From: Hofstenia miamia | Lineage: Eukaryota > Xenacoelomorpha > Acoela > Hofsteniidae | Length of the DNA: 64,000 nt | Direction: 5' to 3' | Assembly: GCA_900660155.1 (NCBI GenBank) | Contig: CABFPE010000210.1 | Coordinates: 561,866-625,865 of the forward strand | Shown here: in pieces, positions 46,791 to 60,600 of the stretch | Layout: each line of letters begins with the position of its first letter | Position numbering within the stretch: the first letter of the stretch is position 1 | Made by a program: the position numbers and the translations under genes | The notes under the pieces: model-generated | What the model saw: only the letters and a program-made list of their open reading frames with translations | Told to the model about the DNA's origin: nothing | The model's database searches: none

Positions 46791-49700
46791 ACCAAATGTT
46801 AAATTAAACCAGGTATTACATGCACAAAACATAAACTTTGTAACTTGCTAAGTAAGATGATTGTTCACTTAAATACAATTAATTCTAAGATTAGAATACC
46901 AAACCTAAAGCTAAATATCTGCTCATTGCAAAAAATTATGGTATAATAAACCATAGTTAACTGAAGAAATGTTGTGCACAAGATTTTATTGGAATGAACT
47001 CAGGCTGCACTGCTCAATCCCCCACTGCAGCCATCTTCATGAATAATGGATCTTAGAAAGATTAAGGGAAATATTATAATATTTTACTATTGTAAGTGTT
47101 GTGTAACAGCAATTCAAGTTAACTGAGTTTTAAGAAGATGGATTAATACTTACACAGATTTAAATTTCTCTAGAAAAAGCATTGTATGAAATCTTGTGTA
47201 GTATGAAATCAATATGTAACTAGGGAAACTGCATCAAAATGGAGATAGATATTATATGGCAACAATACCTAGGTTACCTAAGTCAAAACCAACAGAATGT
47301 CATACATGAATATTTGACTAATATATAAGTATACTCATATATAGAATGACATTAGGTAGTCCATTTACCCACTAAGAAATCATTCTAAGGCCACCATTAA
47401 AGTCATTACAGTAGAAGGCATTTTACAGTATAGTAAAAAACATTCAGAACAAATTATCAGCAAATAATATAGGCTTCAGGGAAGTAAAATATGAGGCCAG
47501 CGCTGGAGAACAATGCTGCCAAGTTCTAAGTGACCAAATTTAGAGTGTACCTTTAATATATATTGAAATTTTATGTTTTTCTTTCAAATCAAAGACCAAG
47601 GAGCACAATTCCAAAAAGCAATTCATTAATAGAAAGACAATGGGCCATTTTTGTTGACATTAATGCCAGTTGACTGCTGAGGAATTTATGGGACAGTTGT
47701 GTATATCCAACAATGACCCATTGATGAGCCAATAATAGTTCTTTGGTGATAAACAGTAGTTTTTTATGGCAGTGCATTGCCTTTATATGTAAAACAACTT
47801 TATATAGCTCAAACATTGCTGTTTAAACAAGTACAAGCCCAGCAAAAAGGAAAAGGATATCTATGAGATACTGTCAAGAATATTCAATACAGACATTTAG
47901 TAGAAAATTGAAAAAATTGCTTTTATAAATGATAACAATAAGCATAGCTATCTTCCAAATTTAACAAAAATTTAAGATATTAAAATTAAGAACAATTTTG
48001 AAATAGTCCTTCTCAAATTGTGAAAAATCTCTTCTTCTCAATCATAACATTTTGATGTAATAGTTAATTTCAAGTTGTCCAAATATTCATTAATACAACA
48101 TTTTGAAAATTTATATAACAGGAATGTTCAAATTTTTTACAAATTGAAGAAATTTTTTCACAACTATTTGCAACAGAATGCAAATTGAAAGGTATTCCTG
48201 TCAGAACCTTTTCCTGATCAAAAGGTGTAAATGGAAAGGCACCTCTTCTCATCAAGTGCATTTAGATCAATTTATATTTAGAATTATGATTAGTGATTGT
48301 ATTTATATTAGCATATTTGTTAAAAACAGGTCAAAAATCTGAAAGTTGATCACTTGACTTTATACTGAAGTAAACAAAAAGATTTTTTTGAAATTAGAGT
48401 GATTGTCTGATCAACTAGAAAAAGGAATTTGTAGACTTTTAAATGATATTATTTTACCTATGCATTGTTATTGAAAGAAAATCATGCTAGAATAATTTCA
48501 GTATTAATAAATTATTAGTGGAGTTGATTCTATTTTTCTTGAATCAGTTATTGTATGAAGTTATCAAAATGCTAAATTATAAAATGGCAATGGTGGTGGT
48601 ATTTTTACTGGTTAAATGTAATGGTGTTTTGTACGATCAAAAAGTAGATAGAAAGCAATTAAGCTATGATTATTAATTTACTAAATTAAATCTTTACATA
48701 AATGAACCATTCATTAAATACTACCCAATGTTATTACAAATCTAAATTAACTTTTGTTTGACAAGTAAATTCTAATTTGCAATGCTGAATATTAATGCTA
48801 ATTAATTGTTTATATTAAAATACAAAGTAAAGATGTTTGTATCATTGATGTTGAAGGAGAAGAAGTGTATTCATAACTGACATCAAACATTTATTTATAC
48901 ATGTAATTAAAATCAAAGTACTGGTGTAATGCTATGAGGTTCCCCTGCCTCTCTAAGGGAGATGATATATCTGTGTTAATGTTTGTACAAACTAGAGGAG
49001 AGTTAATACACAAGTTTTATTACCTACAACATGCACATTAAACAAATGTGATGATTTCTTTAACTTCATTGTACCCTACACCACTTTGGTGAGATGCATT
49101 TATATCTACAGTACCTTTGTGAAAGTGACATGCAAACCTAAACAGTTAGTTAGTTGCACATATAAAAAATGCTCATATACATTATATACATAGTTATATA
49201 TGTCTGGAAAGAGACTGTTTAAGATAATTTTGTTGCTGATAAATTTGCAAGTTGAAACAGTTGCCATCAAGGATAGCCACTGAGGAGGAATTCATTGCAT
49301 AATATTTATGGTAGAAAATTTCGCACTTTTTCTATATTAAAAGGATTTAGGAATCAAAATAATTAAGTGAGTTATGTTTGCAAACATTTCCTTATGGATT
49401 ATTGGTTACTAAGGTTGAAACTCATGCTGCAAGTGGTTCACCAATTTGCAAATGGTGGCATCAGCAGTCCACTGATGATGACAAATATTATATAATGAGT
49501 TTTAATTTTGTTGAGTTAAGAGCACAATTGGAAATGTGCATAGCATATAATTCTAAGGGTGGAGCACCTTGCTGCAAAACAAAAGCTGACATACTGGTTT
49601 GTGTTATCAACTATTGAATGGTAAGTAATTTTATTTTTATGAAATAATCATAAACCATTATATAATTGACTTTTGCTTGTTAGATGGCAGATCTATCCAG

Positions 49701-52700
49701 TAATGTCATTAATGTGCCATTGTCATACCATTAATAGACCATAAGAAAATAATAAACAATACATTTTGAATTAAATTTCATTTATTTTGATATATATTTG
49801 TGTGAACTTTTTGAAAAATAAATGTTTGCAAATAAGGGTTCTTTTAGTTTTACCATCAGATATAATAAACCACTACCATTTATCTTAAACTGCAGTTTTT
49901 ATAATAATGATTTGCTGATTTATATAATTTGCACTCAATTTGTTGTAATTTTCTTATAATGTTGTTATNAATTTTCATTTTTTTTCTATTGTATGGCAAA
50001 TGAAAGACTATTATGAGTCATTGATTCCATTAAAGGAACATTGATTGTCTAACAATGCTTGCTATTTGGAATGCAGTTAGAAAAGCTACAAATTTGTATA
50101 AATCTTATGAGTTATAGGCTGAATGAAATGAAATGTACTCTTGAAGATTCTGTCAGGTGTGTGATGGTCCTACTCATGTAATTTGTTTTTTCAGCATGTG
50201 CTGAGACTATCAGCAAGAGTTATACTAAAGATAATTTACTGTATTGAGAATGCAGTAAGCATTTTTTTCTTTATAGTGGACTAAATAAATGATCAAATTG
50301 GGGTCAATGTTTTTGTGACATTATCAACTGACAGATTTAAAATCAAAATATTTTAGAATTAATCAGATCAATTTTATAAACTGTTGCACAAATCACTCTG
50401 CAGGTGTACCTAGAATTAAATTTCATTTATTTTGATATATATTTGTGTGAACTTTTTGAAAAATAAATGTTTGCAAATAAGGGTTCTTTTAGTTTTACCA
50501 TCAGATATAATAAACCACTACCATTTATCTTAAACTGCAGTTTTTATAATAATGATTTGCTGATTTATATAATTTGCACTCAATTTGTTGTAATTTTCTT
50601 ATAATGTTGTTATTTTGTTTTTCAATTATTTCATTCTCAGTTGTTGTTAAACTTTGAATACATTTGCCTTTGAGATCAGTGTTGATGCCAAGTAGTTGCT
50701 TCTATTGTGAATGAAGAATGAAGGTAAATTTATATTTTCTTTTCTTTTTTAATTGCATGCCTATGGTAATGCTGTTATTAAATCTTTATTTTTAATTTTA
50801 ATGCATTTAAGGTTCAACAAAAATCAGTTTAATGATGTAAACAAAGACAACTTCAAACAAATTTAATTTCAATATCATTCAGTAAATAATGAATATAGAG
50901 TAATGAAGACCAATAAACAAACAAGCATTTATTGTGACTTCATCCCTAAAACTATTAAAAATTGTTTTGATTTAGTAATTTTAACTTTTTATAAAATGCC
51001 TTATTTGACAAAACAAAACAGATCTGAAATACTTTTGGCAACATATTGTGTACACAATGAAATTTGTTCTGTCCCAACAGCAAACTAAATGTGCAACACA
51101 AGTTCTGGTGATCACATAAAAATAATACAGGTTGGCTTTTGCTTGAATTTTGAATCTAAGCAAATCAGAAGTGTGAATTGCAAACTGAAGCTCCCAAAAG
51201 TGCCTATGTCATGATTGAGAAGAGGGAACTTTAAGAATGGCTGAGAAAAGTAAGAATAATTGGCCTTCTTATTAAATATTAATTTAACCAACCAATCTTT
51301 TCCCTTTAATAGAAGTAATCTACTTTTGATTGCTAGTTTTCTTGCTAGTTTTCTTGCAATGCAAGATTATTTTGCAGAACTTTTGTGTAGTTCCTCTAGT
51401 GTTTTTTAATTAGTGATACATGTTATAATCAAGCTTTGTTATATTAAACCTTGTTTAAAATTAATTAATGCAAGTCTAAACCATCTTAGACTAATGAGAT
51501 TGTTAAGAAGTCAAATTTCTAGTTTCATAAAGGGATACTTCCAACATGGCTTTCAGTAGTTACTTATTGTAAAATTCTTTGGCATAGGAGTTTTTACATG
51601 AAATGTTTGCTAATCAGTTCATCTTTACATGTAGCTGATTTGTTAATTAAGTCTTCTATGATATTGTACATTTCTGCTACTCTAAGAAAATATAAAGGTA
51701 ATCATGCTTTGATGGCTGCCTGGTTGCAACTTAAAAAAATATAAACTGCTAATATATCATATTTAATACAATTAAATAAAGTATATTTTGTTATCATTGA
51801 TTGAATTTGTTGAGTTCTTCATTATTTACTTTATTTGGCTTCATTTTATAGTCAACTAAAATAGTTAACTAAATCATTTTATCTGCAAAGTGTTAAATGA
51901 ATTCTTATCCAAAATGAAACTAAGTAAGCATAAAATAGTCAAGTTGAGTGGCCATATAAAAGTCTTGTTTTTTTAATTGCTAATTAAGCCAAAAATCCTC
52001 AGCATTACATAAGCAAACCAAAACACATTGCAAACTCAGTAGTAGGGTAAATATATAGTCTAGTAAAATTTGAAATGTCAAGCTAAAAGCTAAAGGTTTG
52101 TACTGACTTAATAGGAACCACATAATTTGAAATGTAATCTCTAAGCATTATGTTGTGCAGAATTTGTTTCTTTTATCTGATGTGTTCTACATGTGCTACC
52201 TCTCACCCATGGCAACTAAATTACATGTTAGAGAACTGAAAGATGAAATTCCTAAGAAAAAAATAATTATTGTAATGATTTGCTACTTAAAAATCTTAAG
52301 TCATAATTCTATAAGTTGAGTCTTGAGAAGGGTAGGAGCATATCATTTTATAAAGTCTCTCTGAAGAACCAAAGCTAAATACAGAGCTAGAAAATAATGT
52401 TCCTGATTTAGAGAGACCACTTCTGCAGCATTCTAAAGAAGATGTCATATTATAACTTACCTTAGTAAAAAAGTTGTTGATCCGAATGAGAATGATCAAT
52501 CCATGTACCCTGCAGAATACATAACATGGTAACAATATCTAGCACATGCAATGCTGTGTGTAGTAGAAGATGTCACATTATTTGCTTCAATTATTTCATT
52601 AAAATAGTGTTCAGACCTACAACTTTATGGAAATTGAAGTATTCAAAACAAAGTTTTATTGTATTTAGACCAACAACTTTGTTCTCAACTAAATTTTTAT

Positions 52701-54669
52701 ATTCAATTAGAATTCTTAAAACCACTATATTCTAGTTCTAGGGGCTGTAAATTGAGTTCTTTTATTAAGCCAAAATACAGTAACTATAATCACCTCTAAT
52801 AGTGGATAATATACTTTACCCAGCAAATGTTTGTCTGTCATCAGGGTTTTCCAGATTTAATATAATTACTATTTCTTCAAAGCAATTGTTGATGTACTCT
52901 TTAAATGAATATGTTATTAATGTTGTAGCTATCAATACTTACATTCCATAATTAAAGCTTTTCTTCAATGAGCTCTATGACAATTGCCTTTCTTAATTGA
53001 TTGACCACATGCTGTTTATTAATGAGTAATTCACAAAGTTGATCATGCACACTAGCATTTAATTAAAAGAACTACCTGGATTTGCACTAGAAATAATAAA
53101 TTTAATTTAAAACATTAGATGCTTATTTAATAATTATTTTATTTTTAATAACACACACAGAAAATTGTTTTGAAAAAGTGCACAATAAAGTTTTTTCACA
53201 TTCACAATTCAAAATTTGTTGCCAACCTCACTATCTCTCAATAAGATGTCTGCCATAGTAAAATTGATTTAAATTTGAAGACTTTATTGACAACAAAGTA
53301 TTTTTGCATTCACACTTAGAGCTTTTGCTGGCAACCTATTAAATTTAGAAAAATTGTTAACACATTGTAGATCTGAAACCTACTTACTGCATTTAAGTTT
53401 AATTTTAATGCTTTTAACTGATTGCAACCAGTCCTCCAAGATGAATTATTACCACTAAATGTAATATTATTTAATTCAGCAAAACAGAAAGTAATTATTC
53501 TAATATGTGAATACAGGTAATGATCAAATTAATTTGCAAGCCTCAAATAAAACTACTATTCATATCACCTTACCCTATTTTCTAACTAGAGCCTGGTCAG
53601 AAGCATTTCTTCACATTGCTTAGAAATAGGAACTATTGATGATAATTAAAAAATCAAATACATATTCAATTTTTTTAGATTATTGCCATGAATTTCTGTA
53701 ACATTATATTTATTAATAGTAGACAGAAGAAATTAAATCTTAAAATTACTCCAGTTTCCTAGTCCCTCAAGTAAAATATATTCAGATTTTATCTTCTCAA
53801 AAGCAGTGGGGTCAAGAAAGATCTGACTTCACTCATTGTTGGATCACAAATTTATGCCTACAGTGCAATAAAAATGCATAAAATGGTATCAACAATTGCA
53901 AAATAATACACCAATCTTGATTACCATTGAAGTATAATATTAATAACTGTGTGCAGAAATATCAAATACTGTTTGTTTATGAAGTGTATCAGGACTAAGA
54001 TAGAAAATTAGCAGAATAATCAATCAATGAAAACTTAACATAACATTTACAAAAAAGTACACAATATATTAGCAGAATTCCTGCATTTTTCAGATAATTA
54101 TGTTGATTCTGTAAAGCAAATGTGTTGTATTCAAAACATATAATTTTTATGAATTATATATGTTCCATTAAGAGAATACATTAAGAAATGTCAAAATGAA
54201 TAATTGCTTGAGTAATCAAATTATTTTCACATTTTACTAAATTTTAATAGATTGATTTATGAAAATACAAATTCAAATAATGAGTTTCAAATTGCATTCA
54301 ATGTTTTAATTTCCTTTTATGTAAAAATTTTTCATTTCATTATTGGTAAATTAGAATTATCATTATATATAATTTTATAAATAACATGCAGAAAAGTTAT
54401 TGAAAATATAGGTATTTCTCACACTCTAGAAATTTACTTGTTCGTAAATGTCTAGAATCAAAATTTGTGGAAAATAATCAAATAGTCGAGTTTGAATATA
54501 AATAAAAGAATTGAATGAATAATTGAATAACGATTATCAATTTTCGGATTGTCTAAATTCATTTAATATTTTGACATTGTATGTAATTAGAGATTTCGTA
54601 ACTTTGACGAACCTTCTAAACTAATGACAATATCCGTTAATTTAAGCATGATAGCATTGTACACCTAAA
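46790..54669. other. Long non-coding stretch upstream of striatin
   Basis: Nearly 8 kb with no recognised gene. The open frame at 49378-49617 is the longest of note but has no domain I can name. It contains the 195-bp duplication at 49771-49968 / 50416-50613, with an N at 49969. A promoter for striatin should lie near the right side but no motif is convincing. Confidence 0.5.
49771..50613. repeat. Duplicated segment (198 bp) ending at a single-N joint
   Basis: 49771-49968 and 50416-50613 are identical by eye (offset 645). The first copy stops exactly at the N at 49969. Probably an unresolved contig overlap. Confidence 0.85.
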
Positions 54670-57600
54670 ATGGATGAGCCTAATCCTGTTCATAATAATC
54701 AGCCTTTACAGCCCAGCCAAGTAAAATCTAATGAAGATACACGCATGCATTACTCCATTCCTGGAATATTACACTTTATTCAACATGAATGGACTCGTTT
54801 TGAGATGGAACGTGCACAATGGGATGTTGAGAGAGCTGAATTAAATGTATCTCCTTATGCATATTTACTAGATCTTTTTTTTGGCAATTTATCAAATACA
54901 TTCATATGCTCTTATTAAAAAATATGTCCTGTTAAATGACAGTTGCATGTTTTTCAGTTTTCGTTTATTTGTTAAAAAGAAAATATATCGGTTAGTTTTG
55001 TCTAAAATTTGTGAGTTAAATTTCATTTAAATCCCTAAAAGGATTTGAAATTGATTAATAAAATTTTCTTTTTTACGTTAGAATTAGTTGATTTATATTG
55101 GTAACCTCTATGCTAATGGATAAGTTGAGATGATTTCAATTTTTTAAAAATTTACTTCTTAGTGATTCGTAATATTGTTAAAAAACACAAGTCGAGTCGC
55201 TGTTTGAAATTAGTAAACTAACTTTTCGTGTCTATTGCTTTCTTTACTCTAAAAGTTATCATGGATTGATTGTTTTGTCTTCATTTATGTACTATAATTA
55301 CTAAGTAAGTAAATAAGTACGTAGTTTTTATTTTGAATCGGATATACATCCAGTTACCTTAAAATACATCGAAGTGTTGAACAAGGAAAGGAATGAAAAC
55401 AGAGAGCACCCAAAAAAAAATAAGACTCTCAAGCTTAGTAATAAATAGATCGTAAATGCCTAATTTGAAAAATAGACATCTGCGTAGATCTCCTAAATTT
55501 CCGGATACCTCGCCGCCTTTGGCAACGAGACCCGGCAAAGTTCGTACGGCGCCCAATACATCCGCCAAAGGATGGCCTCTCGCATTCCGCTCGATGGACA
55601 AATATAATTTCTCATCGGATTGCCGGATTAATTGTCGCGTAGGAGTAAATGTTGAAGAAAGTCGGAAACGAACCCAATGACGGTGAAGACAATCGATTTT
55701 ATTAAGCAACTGTTTGCTGACTCCTACCCAAAAAAAACTGCCGTCCTTCTAATGTAGGTTATTGAAGAGAAGGTCATTTTTTGACGAGGAAAAACCAAGT
55801 CTCCTAAATGTCAACAAAATATACATCACAGAAGTTGCTCGTTGAATCGTCCCTAAAATGCGTGGACGGAAAGTCAATTTGTCATCAACGATAATACCCA
55901 GAATTCTGATAGAATCCAAACTGCAATATCAGGAATCGACGCAACGCAGCTGTGGTCAAAAGAGTATCTACAAACTATGATTTGGCTTGACTTTTTATCA
56001 TTGAGTTAAAGATTTTTCCTGTTAAACTGCGCTGAGGGAACTTAAAAGCATCTGTCGCCAACTTCAGCATGCACATGAGGAATGCACACATCACCAGTTG
56101 CAATGTTATACAACATCGGACCACTGCCTGTCCCATGCGGGACCCCAATGTTGGTGATTAATTGAGCGCATTTGCTTCCTTGAAACTGAGTGGAGTGAGT
56201 CTAAAAGCAAGTTGATGACAAACGGATTGATAGCTGGTGTAAGACCTAACCTACTGATATATGCAATACAATCGAAAGTTGTTGACATGTCTAGGGCAAC
56301 AATGCTCAAAAAATTGTTTTTCTTTTTCAGTAGTATCTAAATAACACGGGTAACGTAATCAGGGTCGCCCTGCCGAATAATGATTCTGCGCAATGGACAA
56401 GCGAGCTGAAAAAGGTTGATGCTAGAATTTATTGCTTTTATAGATTACTGAAAGTTGTCTATACATTAATGGTAATATGCGTATACAAGATTCCAGATTC
56501 GAAATTTCGAAACTATCTCTATTCCATCGGAAGCCAAAGATCTTAATATCAGTGAAAATGTTTTTCAGAATTGTGAATTATAATCAATGCCATTTAGTTT
56601 TTTTACACATTTTATTTAGGCAAGAATAGCGTTTTTGCAAGGGGAGCGGAAAGGTCAAGAAAATTTAAAACAGGATTTAGTTAGGCGAATCAAAATGCTA
56701 GAATATGCTTTGAAGCAAGAACGGTATGATGTTTACTTCATGTGCGCATAGTGAAATATTACTTTCAGTGCAAAGTCGCAGCAGATTAAATCTGGTAATG
56801 CTGATAATTCTATTTTTGAAGGCACAACTGCACCAGGTGATGATATTGAGCAAATGGGTGGCATAAAGATGGAGAATTCCGTATCTTTAAAGCAAGGACG
56901 TCAATTATTAAGACAGTTAGCATTTATATTTTATTTACAATTATTATTTTTAATTTAGGTATTTGCAAGAAATAGGTTATACGGACACTATTCTAGATGT
57001 TAGATTAAACAGAGTACAATCTTTATTTGGTCTAACTTCTGGTGAGGGTAGTGGAATATTGGACCTTAAGGAAGGAACCTCCGGTGATATTCGATTAAAT
57101 TCAATTGAATCCGAACTTAAAAAGTAATCTTTAAAATATTTTTAACATTTAATACTAATTATACGAACATTGATGTAAGCCTTTGAACCACAGTCCAATA
57201 TTGCAAACACAATAATGTGATGAACATTTTATAGTGATAAGCGGGATTTGTTGGCTGGCTTGTATGGTTGAAATCCTCCTTCGAAATGACTTTGAATAGT
57301 GAATACACTAGGTAATTTAGAAATACGCACAGGACTAACAGCGCTTATGGCGCGGGATACAGCAAGAGTATTAATCTTACATGATCTCAAAATACTTAAC
57401 TGTTCTTTGTTTACATACACAATAAAAGTGGCTGAGATGTTGCTAAGGCTAAATTTGTATTGGTTGTCAGTAAATAATACCATTTACGCTCACGTACACG
57501 CATTTATTTTTGTGGTTTTGAAGTGGCTAGTGAAATATGGTCATGACTGTGTATGTTTTTATCTAAATATATTTATGTAGATTAAAGCCTGGATTGGTCG

Positions 57601-60600
57601 GAGAAGATGGCTTAGTTAGTGAAGCAACTGTATTGGATAGTTTTAAGTTTCTTGATCAAGAAAAATTTGATGTTGAGGATGATGATGGTGATGAAGGTGA
57701 AACCGCAGATGATGAGTCCGACGGGAGTGAATCTAAAAATGTTAATGTGGTTAGATTTTAATTTTGCAGGCTTATATTTATTTCTTTTAGAATATTGATT
57801 CCGAATCTGCATATTCTGAAACTGATGTTGCATCACGTCAAATAAAATCTCATATGATTTCACATATGGATTTTGGTCCTCCTATTAGCAATGAGATGAA
57901 CAAAAGTAAGTTAATGTAATTGTATTTTAAGGTTTACGGCCTGTTATTGTTCATATATATTATTCAGAGTAATTGAACCTGTGTAATGAAATGCAAAGAA
58001 TTCTAATTCTTCTAGAAGTTCATCTAATAAGTGACTTGTAATAATATCTTATCTAATTTTTATGTCTTTTAGATATGCCATTTCACTTTCCCGGGCCTTC
58101 TCCGACTCGCAAAATTGGTGAAGAAGAATCAATAGAAGCAGCTTTTGGGTTGGGTGAATTGGCAGGTTTAACAATTACCAATGAAGCTGATCCACTGCAT
58201 TATGATGTGCGTTCCATTAACAAAGATGAATTTAGAAAAACTTGGAGTCCGAAATTTTCACTGCGCAGGTTTTTTGTCAAATTTGAAGTTGATTTCATTT
58301 TTATGTAACTTCACATTTAACTAAACCCTTATACATAGTTTAAATTAATAATTTTTAGTCATTTCGATTGTGTGCGATCAGTACGTTTCCATCAAACTGA
58401 GCAAGTTTTGTTGACTGGCTCTGAAGATCACACTGTTAAGTTATGGAATCTAACTAAATCTGTCCCCAGTAAGAAATCTGCATGTGTTGATATCGAGCCC
58501 GTGTATACATTTCGAGGGCATTTGTAAGATCGATGTATACTTTTCATTTTTCATTGTGAATTTAGAGGTCCGGTTTTAAGCTTAGCTATTTCACCCGTTG
58601 GTGACAAGGTTTACAGCTGTAGTACTGATTCTACTATTATTTGCTGGTCCATCCCCAATGCCAATATCGATCCTTATGATCCATTTGGTGTGTATTTTCT
58701 TTGAATATTCTATTAAAGATATATCATTTTAATTTGACATATATTTCAGTCAAACATATTTTTACGAATTATATTGAGCAATAGTTTTAGATATTGTACG
58801 TATTTGCTATTCATATAATGAAGAAATTACCATATATAGTTAATACGTTAGACATTTATATTTTTGGTTTGAGTTATGAGAATTTATAAGAAATTACTAA
58901 AACGTTCGCATCCTCTATTTCCAATGGAATACTGCCTATATACAGTGTTAAAAATAATGCATATTCATGTTTTTTCAATTCTCCTATGTAAACATTGTGC
59001 TTATTTTTTAGGTTATGTTTGTTAAACGTTAAGAAGAGTTCGCTGCATTATCATATATTTAGTTATTTCCCGAATTTTCTCTAGGTGGTTTCACCTTTGA
59101 TTTAGACATTGTGATAGCTGACCACAGGGCTGGGTTGCTATTTTTGTGATTTGGAATAAATTAGTCACTGAAACGAAACTAATAAAAGTTGTAATTTTAT
59201 TACATTGAAAATCATTTGGTCACTAAAATTTTAGTATTTACAAAGCACGTTTCAATCATTGGAAAATTAAAATTGTTAAAGATGTTGAGATGTAATTAAT
59301 AGCGGAATGTGAAAACGTTGCAAAATTCTCCCGTCGAAGATGTTTTTTAATGGAAATCGGTGTTTGACTCATGTACAAAGTTCAAAGTGTATTTGGCACG
59401 GTTATCGCTTGTTAATTTAAAATATATTGTGAAGCCACTTTCAAACATGAATATGTTTTCCAAATGAATTAACCTGCATGTCTTTCTAATTTAACGGATA
59501 AAAGCTTTAACTGATTGACCAAATTTGTTTAGTTCAATCAAACATCGAATGTAAAGCCTGTTAAATGAAAATTTGATACTTTTAGCATACGTGGTTATCT
59601 GGGAACCATCGGTATTTGAGTTTTTACGCAAAGTCGTCATAATCTAGAGTTTTCCCGTGCAAATATCCGAGTTGTGCATATAATTATCCGACTTGTGTAT
59701 TCAATTATCGGAACTATGCATACAATTATCCGGATGCATTCAAATATTCGACTTGTATTTTTAGTTAGCTTGTGTTGAATTATATATCTTAGTCATATAT
59801 TGCCAAAAAACTTTTATGGTAGATTTCGGCACCTATATACACATACATTTCTTTTATGGCTTTAGATTTTATTTATACCGTAGAATAATTGGCTTAGTTA
59901 AATATAAATTTATTGACAGGCAGGTTTTGGTAATATTGAAGTGCAAGAGCGGATCCAGTGTATAATATGGGTGAATTGCCACCAACTTTTTTTCAATTTT
60001 GCGCCTATTCCTACAACCTAAATTTCATTTTTGGAGCTATTTCATTCTTTTGATTCTAGTTTGAAAATGTAAAACAGCTTGCTTCCTGTCTAATATTAAT
60101 GCATTTTACCTATGTATCACCTAGTTGATATTTCACCTAAAGTTATGGAGTACTATTGAACAATGGAGCAATCAGGTTTTGGTCAATTTTATGTGTGAAA
60201 TAATCGCCTACTAATGTTAGACAGTCCATACTTATGCGGACTTATTAACCCTATTTAGATTTTGTGACCTAATCCGTTCATCATTCTGCATATGATAAGA
60301 TTGAAAATTTGCTTTAATATTTTTACTGACATCTACTTTTTAGAGTTAGGTATTCATTTTTTAATTTTAGTACACACTTGCCATCACCTGAATAATAGCC
60401 CAAAATAATATTTTTCTGATCGTGATCAAAGAAAGTAATTTAATCTAAGTCAAACATGTAAAAATTATTTTTTATTCTTTAAAAGAACAAAGTAATTGAA
60501 GAATACATTTTTAGCAAAAACATCTGAAATTCGAAATTCAATTAAGCTGAACAAAATAGAAAATCGAATAATTGGACGTGAAAGCCGTAGTAGGATATGG

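Noticed and set aside
49378-49617. 79-codon frame as a host gene
   Set aside because: No recognised family and no splice or poly(A) support. It may be chance in an AT-rich stretch, so I left it unannotated.
57229-57483. Minus-strand frame in striatin intron 4
   Set aside because: Overlaps a plus-strand frame of similar length with no domain in either; intronic chance frames.
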